Source of the DNA: Roseobacter sp. GAI101
GTDB lineage: Bacteria > Pseudomonadota > Alphaproteobacteria > Rhodobacterales > Rhodobacteraceae
Direction: 5' to 3'
Assembly (NCBI RefSeq): GCF_000156335.1
Contig: NZ_DS999213.1
Location: forward strand, 694,751-758,750
Length of the DNA stretch: 64,000 bases
Below, in pieces: positions 53,832-64,000 of the stretch; within the stretch, counting starts at the first letter, position 1; every line of letters begins with the position of its first letter. A model generated the notes under the pieces. It was given only the letters and a program-made list of their open reading frames with translations. It searched no databases and was not told the origin of the DNA. Both the position numbers and the translations under genes were made by a program.

Positions 53832-54617
53832 ATGACAATTCTAGAAGTAGAGTATGACGCTGCGGTCGCACGGCTGACGATGAACGCGCCCGAGCGTCTG
53901 AACGCGCTTTCTGACGAGATGCTTGCGGCGCTTCAGGCCGCTCTTGATACCATAGCCGACACCCCGTCGGTGCGTGTCGTGATCCTGTCGGGGCGTGGCA
54001 AGGCGTTTTGCGCGGGGCACGATCTGAAACAGATGACGGCAATGCGGCAGGCAGAAGACGGCGGCGCGGCGAAGTTTCGCGATCTGTTTGAGCGTTGCAG
54101 CGCCGTCATGGCGCGCATCCAGTCGATGCCGCAGCCGGTGATTGCACAGGTCCATGGCATTGCCACGGCGGCCGGGTGCCAACTGGTTGCCACCTGCGAT
54201 TTGGCCGTTGCGGCCGAAGGCACGCGGTTCGGGGTCAATGGCGTGAACATCGGGCTGTTTTGCTCTACCCCGATGGTCGCCCTCAGCCGCAACATTCCGC
54301 GCAAGCAGGCGTTCGAGATGTTGACCACCGGTGACTTCATCGACGCCGGTCGCGCCTGCGAGCTTGGTTTGGTGAATCGCGTGGTTTCCGAAAACGATCT
54401 GTCGGTCGAAACGCAGGCCCTCGCTGACAAGATTGCAGGCAAGCTGGCGGTCGCGGTCAAAATCGGAAAAGAGGCGTTTTACGCGCAACTGTCGATGCCG
54501 ACAGATCAGGCTTATGCCTATACCGGCGACGTGATGGTCGAAAACATGCTGCACCGCGACACCAAGGAAGGCATCAGCGCCTTTCTGGAAAAGCGCGACC
54601 CGGAGTGGGAGCAATAA
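53832..54617 (+). CDS. Enoyl-CoA hydratase/isomerase family (ECHDC3-like)
   Basis: The 261-residue crotonase-fold protein has the oxyanion-hole segments GRGKAFCAGHDLKQM (around residue 60) and HGIATAAGCQLVATCDLAVA (around 110). The two catalytic glutamates of classical enoyl-CoA hydratase are not found: the first position reads GCQL instead of GCEL, and the second region is NIGLFCSTP. This matches ECHDC3-type members, whose hydratase activity is doubtful. It is next to a divergent thioesterase gene. Confidence 0.9.
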   Translation: MTILEVEYDAAVARLTMNAPERLNALSDEMLAALQAALDTIADTPSVRVVILSGRGKAFCAGHDLKQMTAMRQAEDGGAAKFRDLFERCSAVMARIQSMPQPVIAQVHGIATAAGCQLVATCDLAVAAEGTRFGVNGVNIGLFCSTPMVALSRNIPRKQAFEMLTTGDFIDAGRACELGLVNRVVSENDLSVETQALADKIAGKLAVAVKIGKEAFYAQLSMPTDQAYAYTGDVMVENMLHRDTKEGISAFLEKRDPEWEQ

Positions 54618-54714
54618 CGCGCCACCAGCCCGTCCCCGAAATTGTTTCCAATGTACTTATTATTGTTGCAATTTTTTTTCTGGCAATTCAGGCATAAATT
54701 GGGCACAAATGAGA

Positions 54715-54814
54715 CAAGGCGAATGCCTTGATGATTTTGGGTCGTCGCTGGCGGAAGGTCCCTCCAGGTCAGCCTCTCACTGATCGACCGTTCCCGCAGC
54801 GGCGACCCCAAAAA
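54715..54814. ncRNA. Candidate structured RNA or leader before trmFO
   Basis: In the 289-base gap before trmFO, CAAGGC/GCCTTG (54715-54720, 54725-54730) forms a small hairpin with loop GAAT. It is followed by a long imperfect stem, TTTTGGGTCGTCGCTG (from 54735) against CAGCGGCGACCCCAAAA, whose interior holds a further GGTCAG/CTGATC stem with loop CCTCTCA. A CCCTCC also lies in the interior. No T tract follows, so it is not a simple terminator. The strand is undecided. AT-rich DNA upstream could hold a promoter. I do not recognise an RNA family. Confidence 0.45.
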
Positions 54815-54906
54815 TCTCAAACTCCTGACATTCCCATGACCTTACGACGCATCGCACGACAGTTGTCTCACTTGCGTTGAAGCGTCTGCTGGCCTACATC
54901 GCTGGC

Positions 54907-56259
54907 ATGACACAAACACTCCATATCATCGGCGGCGGCATGGCCGGATCAGAGGCTGCTTGGCAGGCTGCAAACGCAGGCATCCAGGTGGTGCTGCATG
55001 AAATGCGGCCCAAAGTAGGCACTTTTGCGCATCAAACAGGTTTTTTGGGCGAAATGGTTTGCTCCAATTCATTCCGGTCAGACGATAGCGAACAGAACGC
55101 CGTCGGCTTGCTGCATTGGGAAATGCGCGCGGCGAACGGTCTGATCATGGCGACGGCGGAAAAACACCGCCTGCCTGCCGGTGGAGCCTTGGCCGTCGAC
55201 CGTGACCCATTTGCGGAATCGGTGACGGCTGCCCTGATGGCGCACCCCAATGTCACCGTTGAATACGGCGAGATCACCGAGCTGCCGCGCGAGGGACATT
55301 GGATCATCGCGACCGGTCCGCTGACATCGGGTACGCTGGCCCAGGCAATCGCCGCTGAAACGGGTGCGGAAGCCCTGGCGTTTTTCGATGCCATCGCGCC
55401 GATCATCTATCACGAGAGCATCGACATGACCAAAGCGTGGATGCAATCACGCTATGACAAGGGCGATACTGAGGAAGAGCGCACAGCCTACCTGAACTGC
55501 CCGATGGACAAGGCCACCTATGAGGCGTTCATCGACGCCCTGCTGTCTGCGGATAAGACCGAATTCAAGGAGGGTGAAACCGCCGGATATTTCGACGGCT
55601 GCCTGCCGATCGAGGTGATGGCCGAACGCGGCCGCGAGACCTTGCGCTTTGGTCCGATGAAACCCGTCGGTCTGACCAACGCCAACGATCCCGAAAACAA
55701 GCCCTATGCCGTGGTGCAGCTGCGCCGAGACAACAAGCTGGGGACGCTGTACAATATCGTCGGTTTCCAGACCAAGATGAAATACGGCGCACAGACGGAA
55801 GTGTTGCGGATGATTCCAGGCCTTGAGAACGCGTCTTTCGCGCGTCTTGGCGGCATTCATCGCAATACATTCCTGAACTCGCCGACGTTGCTGGATGACC
55901 AGATGCGCCTGCGCAGCCAGCCCAACATCCGCTTTGCGGGCCAGATCACTGGCGTTGAAGGCTATGTTGAAAGTGCCGCCATGGGCCTGCTTGCCGGTCG
56001 CCTTGCCGTGGCCGAAATCAGGGGCGAAGCTGCGACACCGCCGCCACCCACCACGGCGACAGGTGCATTGATCACCCACATCACCGGCGGGGCCGAGGCG
56101 AAGACGTTCCAGCCGATGAACGTGAATTTCGGGCTGTTCCCCCCGGTTGAAGGGCTGAAATCGGGCCGCCGTGGCCGCAAAGACCGCTACAAAGCCTATA
56201 CCGACCGTGCCAAGACCGACTGGCAGGCCTGGCTGAATGGCAGCCACGTTCCGGCGTGA
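54907..56259 (+). CDS. trmFO: Folate-dependent tRNA (uracil-54) methyltransferase TrmFO
   Basis: TrmFO uses methylenetetrahydrofolate and FADH2 to make 5-methyluridine at position 54 of tRNA. The 450-residue protein has the FAD-binding start [18 protein letters not shown], the cysteine-bearing segments [11 protein letters not shown] and YLNCPMDK, and [18 protein letters not shown] near the C terminus. ATG 54907 gives the family start ([11 protein letters not shown]); a TTG at 54877 lies upstream. No clear ribosome binding site precedes it. The stop overlaps gluQ by four bases. Confidence 0.96.
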   Translation: MTQTLHIIGGGMAGSEAAWQAANAGIQVVLHEMRPKVGTFAHQTGFLGEMVCSNSFRSDDSEQNAVGLLHWEMRAANGLIMATAEKHRLPAGGALAVDRDPFAESVTAALMAHPNVTVEYGEITELPREGHWIIATGPLTSGTLAQAIAAETGAEALAFFDAIAPIIYHESIDMTKAWMQSRYDKGDTEEERTAYLNCPMDKATYEAFIDALLSADKTEFKEGETAGYFDGCLPIEVMAERGRETLRFGPMKPVGLTNANDPENKPYAVVQLRRDNKLGTLYNIVGFQTKMKYGAQTEVLRMIPGLENASFARLGGIHRNTFLNSPTLLDDQMRLRSQPNIRFAGQITGVEGYVESAAMGLLAGRLAVAEIRGEAATPPPPTTATGALITHITGGAEAKTFQPMNVNFGLFPPVEGLKSGRRGRKDRYKAYTDRAKTDWQAWLNGSHVPA

Positions 56260-57095
56260 TCTTTGTCACCCGTTTTGCGCCGTCCCCCACGGGTCCGCTC
56301 CATCTGGGGCACGCCTATTCAGCGCTGCTGGCCCATGACATGGCGCGCGCAGCCGGTGGGCAGTTCCTGCTGCGGTTCGAGGATACGGATCTTGAGCGGT
56401 GCAAGCCGGAATATACGGCGCAGATCATTAATGATCTGACTTGGCTTGGTATCACGTGGGATGCCGATCCGTTGATGCAGTCTGATCATTTTGATATTTA
56501 TAATCAAAGTGTTTCGGTACTTACCTCGCGCGGATTGACCTATCCCTGTGGGTGCAGCCGCAAGGATATCGCCGCCGCTTTGGCTGCCCCTCAAGAAGGC
56601 GCGCCCCATGCGGTCTATCCTCAAATCTGCAAGGCCCGCAGCATCGCCGATCGGGGCGCTTCGGATGCGTTGCGGTTGCACATGGATCTCGCTTGCGCCG
56701 AAATTTCCGGAACAAACCTGAGCTTTGAGGAAACAGGCGACTTGAAGAAAGGTATATACCCTATTGATAAGACGTATTTAATGTCAGATGTGGGCGATAT
56801 TGTCATCGGGCGGAAAGACATTCAAACCGCCGCCTATTTTCTCGCCTCTGCCCTTGATGACATCCGCCAGGGCATCACGCATGTGGTGCGCGGCGTTGAT
56901 CTTTTTGATTTTACGCAAGTGCAGGTCTTGCTGCTTCATCTGCTCGGACACAAACCGCCGCTTTACCATCACCACCTGTTGATCCGCGATGATGATGGCA
57001 AACGGCTGGCCAAACGTGACGACGCCCGCGCCATTTCACTGTATCGTCGCGAAGGTGCGTCACCGGAAGATATCCGTTCAATGGTAGGGCTTTAG
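56256..57095 (+). CDS. gluQ: Glutamyl-Q tRNA(Asp) synthetase
   Basis: GluQRS attaches glutamate to the queuosine base in tRNA(Asp) rather than to the CCA end. The 279-residue protein is a truncated glutamyl-tRNA synthetase without the anticodon-binding domain: [14 protein letters not shown] (HLGH at 16-19), zinc-binding PCGCSRKD with PQIC, and the KMSKS-like KRLAKRDDA near the end. It starts at GTG inside the trmFO stop, so two tRNA modification enzymes are made from one transcript. It is close to the convergent hisI gene. Confidence 0.94.
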   Translation: MIFVTRFAPSPTGPLHLGHAYSALLAHDMARAAGGQFLLRFEDTDLERCKPEYTAQIINDLTWLGITWDADPLMQSDHFDIYNQSVSVLTSRGLTYPCGCSRKDIAAALAAPQEGAPHAVYPQICKARSIADRGASDALRLHMDLACAEISGTNLSFEETGDLKKGIYPIDKTYLMSDVGDIVIGRKDIQTAAYFLASALDDIRQGITHVVRGVDLFDFTQVQVLLLHLLGHKPPLYHHHLLIRDDDGKRLAKRDDARAISLYRREGASPEDIRSMVGL

Positions 57096-57104
57096 AAGTC
57101 GTTT

Positions 57105-57464
57105 TTAATCCTGGACTTCCATCGTGATCCGCTCAACACCGTCTTCGACCCGCGTGTAAAAGCAAGTTCGCCGTCCGGTATGACAGGCCGCGCCGGTCTG
57201 GTTCACACGGACCAGAAGACAATCGCGATCGCAATCGATGCGCAGTTCGACCAATTCCTGCACATGGCCGCTGGTCTCGCCCTTGATCCAGAAGGATTGG
57301 CGCGAGCGGCTCCAGTAAGTCACGCGACCGGTGGACAATGTTTGGCTGACGGCGTCGGCGTTCATCCACGCCATCATCAGCACCTCACCGGAAACTGCAT
57401 CCTGCGCGATGGCTGGGATCAGCCCCGCGTTGTTGTATTTCAATGTGCCGGGATCAAAATCCAT
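57105..57464 (-). CDS. hisI: Phosphoribosyl-AMP cyclohydrolase
   Basis: HisI opens the purine ring of phosphoribosyl-AMP in histidine synthesis. The 119-residue enzyme has the magnesium-binding DCDRDC and the zinc-related [11 protein letters not shown] segments, with [17 protein letters not shown] typical of the family. ATG 57464 is preferred because AAGGGG lies seven bases upstream; ATG 57479 is alternative. HisE is not fused. Other his genes are not in the window. Confidence 0.94.
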   Translation of the reverse strand: MDFDPGTLKYNNAGLIPAIAQDAVSGEVLMMAWMNADAVSQTLSTGRVTYWSRSRQSFWIKGETSGHVQELVELRIDCDRDCLLVRVNQTGAACHTGRRTCFYTRVEDGVERITMEVQD

Positions 57465-57540
57465 GGGCTGCCCCTTCATTTAATTTTTGCATCATCCGCG
57501 TGAGGGCTTATGTAGGAGGTAAGCGCCGAAAGGAACAGCC

Positions 57541-58002
57541 ATGACTGCCGATACCGACCTGATCAAGCTTTACTCCGCCCGTATCCTGGGGTTGGCAGCT
57601 GACATTCCGCATTTGGGTCGGCTGGATCATCCCGATGCAACCGTGACGTGGCGTTCGCCCCTATGCGGGTCCACGGTGACGGTGGACGTGGTTGTCGCAG
57701 ATGGCAAGCTGGTGGAATTGGGTCAGGACGTCAAAGCCTGTGCTTTGGGTCAAGCTGCGGCTGCCGTTGCAGGCCAGGCTGCTGTCGGCGCGACATTGGC
57801 CCAGGTTCAGACTGCGCGTGACCAGCTTAAGGCGATGTTAAAGGGCAAAGGCCCGGTGCCGGACGCGCCGTTTGACGGGTTCGAGGTGCTGACACCTGCC
57901 GCAGAATACAAGAACCGGCATGCGTCGATCTTGCTGAGCATTGAGGCAATTGCCGAAGCGATGCAGCAGACCCAGACGCAGGAAGCGGCGCAGAACATCT
58001 GA
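57541..58002 (+). CDS. Iron-sulfur cluster assembly scaffold (IscU/NifU-like) protein
   Basis: The 153-residue protein has the NifU N-terminal fold, with the two cluster-region motifs SPLCGSTVTVDVVV (C42) and DVKACALGQAAAA (C67). The third cysteine of canonical IscU is missing; the corresponding C-terminal region reads NRHASILLS. Relatives of this kind occur near hisI in other alphaproteobacteria. It may be a divergent scaffold or carrier rather than a de novo assembly protein. A terminator on the other strand lies just downstream. Confidence 0.85.
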   Translation: MTADTDLIKLYSARILGLAADIPHLGRLDHPDATVTWRSPLCGSTVTVDVVVADGKLVELGQDVKACALGQAAAAVAGQAAVGATLAQVQTARDQLKAMLKGKGPVPDAPFDGFEVLTPAAEYKNRHASILLSIEAIAEAMQQTQTQEAAQNI

Positions 58003-58023
58003 CCTTTCACGCGCCGTTCAGCC

Positions 58024-58058
58024 AAAAAAAACGCCGCACATCCAAAGGGATGGCGGCG
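58024..58058 (-). terminator. Rho-independent terminator on the minus strand
   Basis: CGCCGC (58032-58037) and CATCC (58039-58043) pair with GGATG (58048-58052) and GCGGCG (58053-58058), with one bulged base and a four-base loop. On the minus strand the stem is followed by eight T. It would end a minus-strand transcript coming from the small membrane protein gene at 58215-58343, not the plus-strand scaffold gene. Confidence 0.85.
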
Positions 58059-58214
58059 CAAGGATGCGGTATTCACGCAGGCTCGCTTTGATCCAGAACC
58101 GAAAGGGACATTTCGGTGCATTCCGACGTGGAACAGGCAGAACCGGTCGGACGCATAAAGTTTGGGACAGATGCGTTGGGTTGGATCAAAGCGCCATGAA
58201 TGCGCAGGCAGAAG

Positions 58215-58343
58215 TCAAACAAAGGCGGGAAGATGCAACCCGACAACCAAGATCACAACCAACGCTGCCATACCGGCGGCGTCCTGCAAAAGCGTGTCTT
58301 GCGACCGTTTCGCGATAGCTTTGACTGTCTTGATCATCGTCAT
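58215..58343 (-). CDS. Small membrane protein (42 residues)
   Basis: An ATG at 58343 with GGAG eight bases upstream opens a 42-codon frame on the minus strand. The product starts MTMIKTVKAIAKRSQDTLLQ, a basic amphipathic stretch, and continues with DAAGMAALVVILVVGLHLPA and FV, a single hydrophobic helix at the C terminus. A terminator lies downstream at 58024-58058 and the gap would otherwise be unexplained. The pattern (basic start, membrane helix, end in LHLP) resembles short hypothetical proteins I know from Rhodobacterales. Function is unknown. Confidence 0.65.
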   Translation of the reverse strand: MTMIKTVKAIAKRSQDTLLQDAAGMAALVVILVVGLHLPAFV

Positions 58344-58442
58344 ATGCGTGCTCCGTTTTCTGTTGCCTCTTTGTTCTCATTTTATTAATGCCCTGTAAAG
58401 AACTTTTTGAGAACATTTGCGAACAAAGTGGAACGAATAGGT

Positions 58443-62710
<4,268 letters not shown>

Positions 62711-62736
62711 CTAGCAGATTTGACGGTCTTTGTACG

Positions 62737-63456
62737 CTATACGCCGACGGCAAGTCTTTGCGGCGACGAAAGTGAAGACGGTTCCGGATCGCGCAACACA
62801 TACCCGCGGCCCCAAACGGTTTCGATGTAGTTTTCTCCACCCGTCGCGGTGCTGAGCTTTTTGCGAAGTTTGCAGATGAAGACGTCGATAATCTTCAATT
62901 CAGGTTCGTCCATCCCGCCATAGAGATGGTTCAGAAACATTTCCTTGGTCAGGGTGGTGCCCTTGCGCAGGCTGAGCAATTCGAACATCTGATATTCCTT
63001 GCCCGTCAGGTGGACTGTCTTGTCGTCAACCGTCACCGTTTTGGCATCCAGATTCACGGAAACCTGTCCGGTCTGGATAACCGACTGCGAATGCCCTTTG
63101 TAACGGCGGATGATCGCGTGAATGCGCGCGACAAGTTCCTCTCGGTGAAATGGCTTGGTCAGATAGTCGTCGGCTCCAAAACCGAAACCCTTGATCTTGC
63201 TTTCTGTGTCATCGGCACCGGACAGGATCAAAATTGGCGTCTCGATCCGACTTAGCCGCAATTGGCGCAAGACTTCATGACCGTTCATGTCAGGCAGATC
63301 CAGATCAAGAAGAATAAGATCGTAGTCGTACAGTTTCGCCAGATCGATACCCTCTTCCCCCAAATCGGTCGCATAAGTGTTCAAATTCGCATGGGTCAGC
63401 ATCATTTCGATACTTTTAGAGGTCGTTGGATCATCTTCTACCAGCAATACGCGCAT
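62737..63456 (-). CDS. ctrA: Cell-cycle/flagellar response regulator CtrA
   Basis: CtrA (239 residues) is the OmpR-type master regulator of alphaproteobacteria; in Rhodobacterales it controls motility, and gene transfer agents in some species. The phosphoacceptor is D51 ([15 protein letters not shown]), K104-region [20 protein letters not shown] is typical, and the winged-helix domain contains [20 protein letters not shown]. The sequence is close to the Caulobacter protein except for the C-terminal tail. A perfect CtrA box lies 56-70 bases upstream. Confidence 0.98.
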   Translation of the reverse strand: MRVLLVEDDPTTSKSIEMMLTHANLNTYATDLGEEGIDLAKLYDYDLILLDLDLPDMNGHEVLRQLRLSRIETPILILSGADDTESKIKGFGFGADDYLTKPFHREELVARIHAIIRRYKGHSQSVIQTGQVSVNLDAKTVTVDDKTVHLTGKEYQMFELLSLRKGTTLTKEMFLNHLYGGMDEPELKIIDVFICKLRKKLSTATGGENYIETVWGRGYVLRDPEPSSLSSPQRLAVGV

Positions 63457-63511
63457 TCATCTTCTCCGCTCGATTAAATTGGGATACGATTTGTACCGTG
63501 AACAAAATTAC

Positions 63512-63526
63512 TTAATCACACGTTAA
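63512..63526. promoter_or_regulatory. Perfect CtrA binding site before ctrA
   Basis: TTAA (63512-63515), seven bases, TTAA (63523-63526) match the consensus TTAA-N7-TTAA exactly. It lies in the 96-base gap between sciP and ctrA, as expected for autoregulation of ctrA. Confidence 0.8.
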
Positions 63527-63552
63527 TGACGACTTCAGCTTATCAAGGCAAC

Positions 63553-63831
63553 TTAAAGTTGTCTATATTTTTGCAATGCCGTGGCCCGCAATGCCGCTTC
63601 TCCATGCTCAGACACCGCCCGTACCCATTCCATGAACTCGTCATTGCTGATCTGATAGCGATCAAGCGCCTCTGACTGGCTGATCAATCCGTAGACGACA
63701 CCGCGCACAACGGCGGCCTTGCGCGACGCCACCCACCGCCGCGTCGTTTGATCCGGCAGGTCCGCCTGTGTAAACGTCGATCCATCCGGCAACGTCACTG
63801 CCCTGGGCCCCACTACCTTCTTTAAATACAT
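63553..63831 (-). CDS. sciP: DUF1153 protein, SciP-like CtrA inhibitor
   Basis: The 92-residue protein is a DUF1153 helix-turn-helix protein with the pattern LPDQTTRRWVASRKAAVVRG and ALDRYQISNDEFMEWVRAVS. In Caulobacter, SciP binds DNA and CtrA and blocks CtrA-dependent transcription after division. Here it lies directly upstream of ctrA, so activator and inhibitor may be expressed from linked promoters. The start at 63831 fits the family. Confidence 0.9.
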   Translation of the reverse strand: MYLKKVVGPRAVTLPDGSTFTQADLPDQTTRRWVASRKAAVVRGVVYGLISQSEALDRYQISNDEFMEWVRAVSEHGEAALRATALQKYRQL

Positions 63832-63853
63832 AATACTCACCCAACACTGATAC

Positions 63854-63901
63854 GGGGGGCACCTTGCGCGCTGTGATCTTAAAGACACCTAAAGGCCCCC
63901 C
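63854..63901. promoter_or_regulatory. Long GC-armed hairpin between sciP and the plus-strand gene
   Basis: GGGGGGC (63854-63860) followed by ACCTT pairs with AAGG (63892-63895) and GCCCCCC (63895-63901), giving an interrupted stem of about eleven pairs around a 26-base loop. It lies in the leader of sciP on the minus strand, and before the divergent start at 63957. Confidence 0.45.
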
Positions 63902-63956
63902 TTGAGAATAGGGCGGATTTTCATATATATCGCATCAAACCTCCCGGAGTATTGCC

Positions 63957-64000
63957 ATGCCTCTCGATCACACCCCGCCGCTGAATTCATTGGGATTTGC
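63957..64000 (+). CDS. mnmA: Probable tRNA 2-thiouridylase MnmA, N-terminal fragment
   Basis: An ATG at 63957 with GGAG upstream opens a frame of 14 codons reaching the window edge (MPLDHTPPLNSLGF). Rhodobacterales MnmA proteins, from memory, often begin with a similar LNSLGF extension before the PP-loop. The diagnostic SGGVDSS motif would lie outside the window, so the call is tentative. MnmA thiolates U34 of several tRNAs. Confidence 0.5.
   Translation, partial: MPLDHTPPLNSLGF

Noticed and set aside
54711..54818. Small SRP (4.5S) RNA
   Set aside because: GGTCAG and CGGAAGG words occur but in the wrong order, and the conserved SRP tetraloop-symmetric loop is absent.

Overview
The window is GC-rich, densely packed chromosomal DNA from an alphaproteobacterium, most likely a marine Rhodobacterales of the Roseobacter group. 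Evidence for this is the dusB-ntrB-ntrC-ntrY-ntrX run, a CtrA regulator next to a SciP (DUF1153) protein, an Asp-type (non-zinc) HemB, an IspDF fusion, an NtrC lacking the GAFTGA loop (as known in Rhodobacter), and several small families typical of this order. The genus cannot be fixed from the sequence. I see no rRNA, tRNA, CRISPR array, insertion sequence, phage or plasmid gene. Almost everything looks like core genome, and no gap between called genes exceeds 300 bases.

Layout. 1-16.4 kb is a mixed block: a partial M20 peptidase, mazG, a nucleoside hydrolase, a GNAT protein, selO, an EamA exporter, a TerB-like protein, mfd, hemB, a SYLF lipoprotein, a beta-hydroxyacid dehydrogenase, a penicillin acylase-family protein, rluE and a DUF2177 protein. 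16.4-36 kb is an ancient conserved alphaproteobacterial block: hflX-hfq, trkH-trkA, ntrX-ntrY, ntrC-ntrB-dusB on the minus strand, then ispDF-pgpA-cinA and the ammonium transporter on the plus strand, followed by ratA, hpt and lipA. Nitrogen sensing (NtrBC, NtrYX), ammonium uptake (Amt) and RNA-level control (Hfq) are therefore neighbours. 36-45.7 kb is more varied: a flavoprotein behind a hexanucleotide repeat, a DUF6456/DUF6477 divergent pair with DnaA- and CtrA-like boxes, an MttB-superfamily methyltransferase, guaA, an AT-rich islet with a methyltransferase, a second EamA exporter and an ATPase. 45.7-54.6 kb holds metA (predicted acetyl-CoA type), an alpha/beta hydrolase, ppk2 with a TetR regulator, an LLM flavin enzyme, the rplM-rpsI ribosomal operon with promoter, leader hairpin and terminator, a MocR-type regulator divergent from a DUF1127 gene, a thioesterase and a crotonase-fold protein. 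54.6-64 kb holds a structured intergenic element, trmFO-gluQ, hisI, an IscU-like protein, an unlisted 42-residue membrane protein, recG-ligA, ctrA with a perfect CtrA box, sciP and the first codons of a probable mnmA.

No clearly new multigene system is visible. The best leads are regulatory or small: the structured element before trmFO (54715-54814), the DnaA/CtrA-box promoter between DUF6456 and DUF6477 (39150-39204), the ctrA/sciP promoter sites, the MocR/DUF1127 operators, perfect palindromes at 11204-11219 and 16417-16436, a short intergenic repeat family, and small membrane proteins at 34909-35082 and 58215-58343. Enzymes with altered key residues (NtrC, the crotonase, the IscU-like protein, MetA) are also worth a look.
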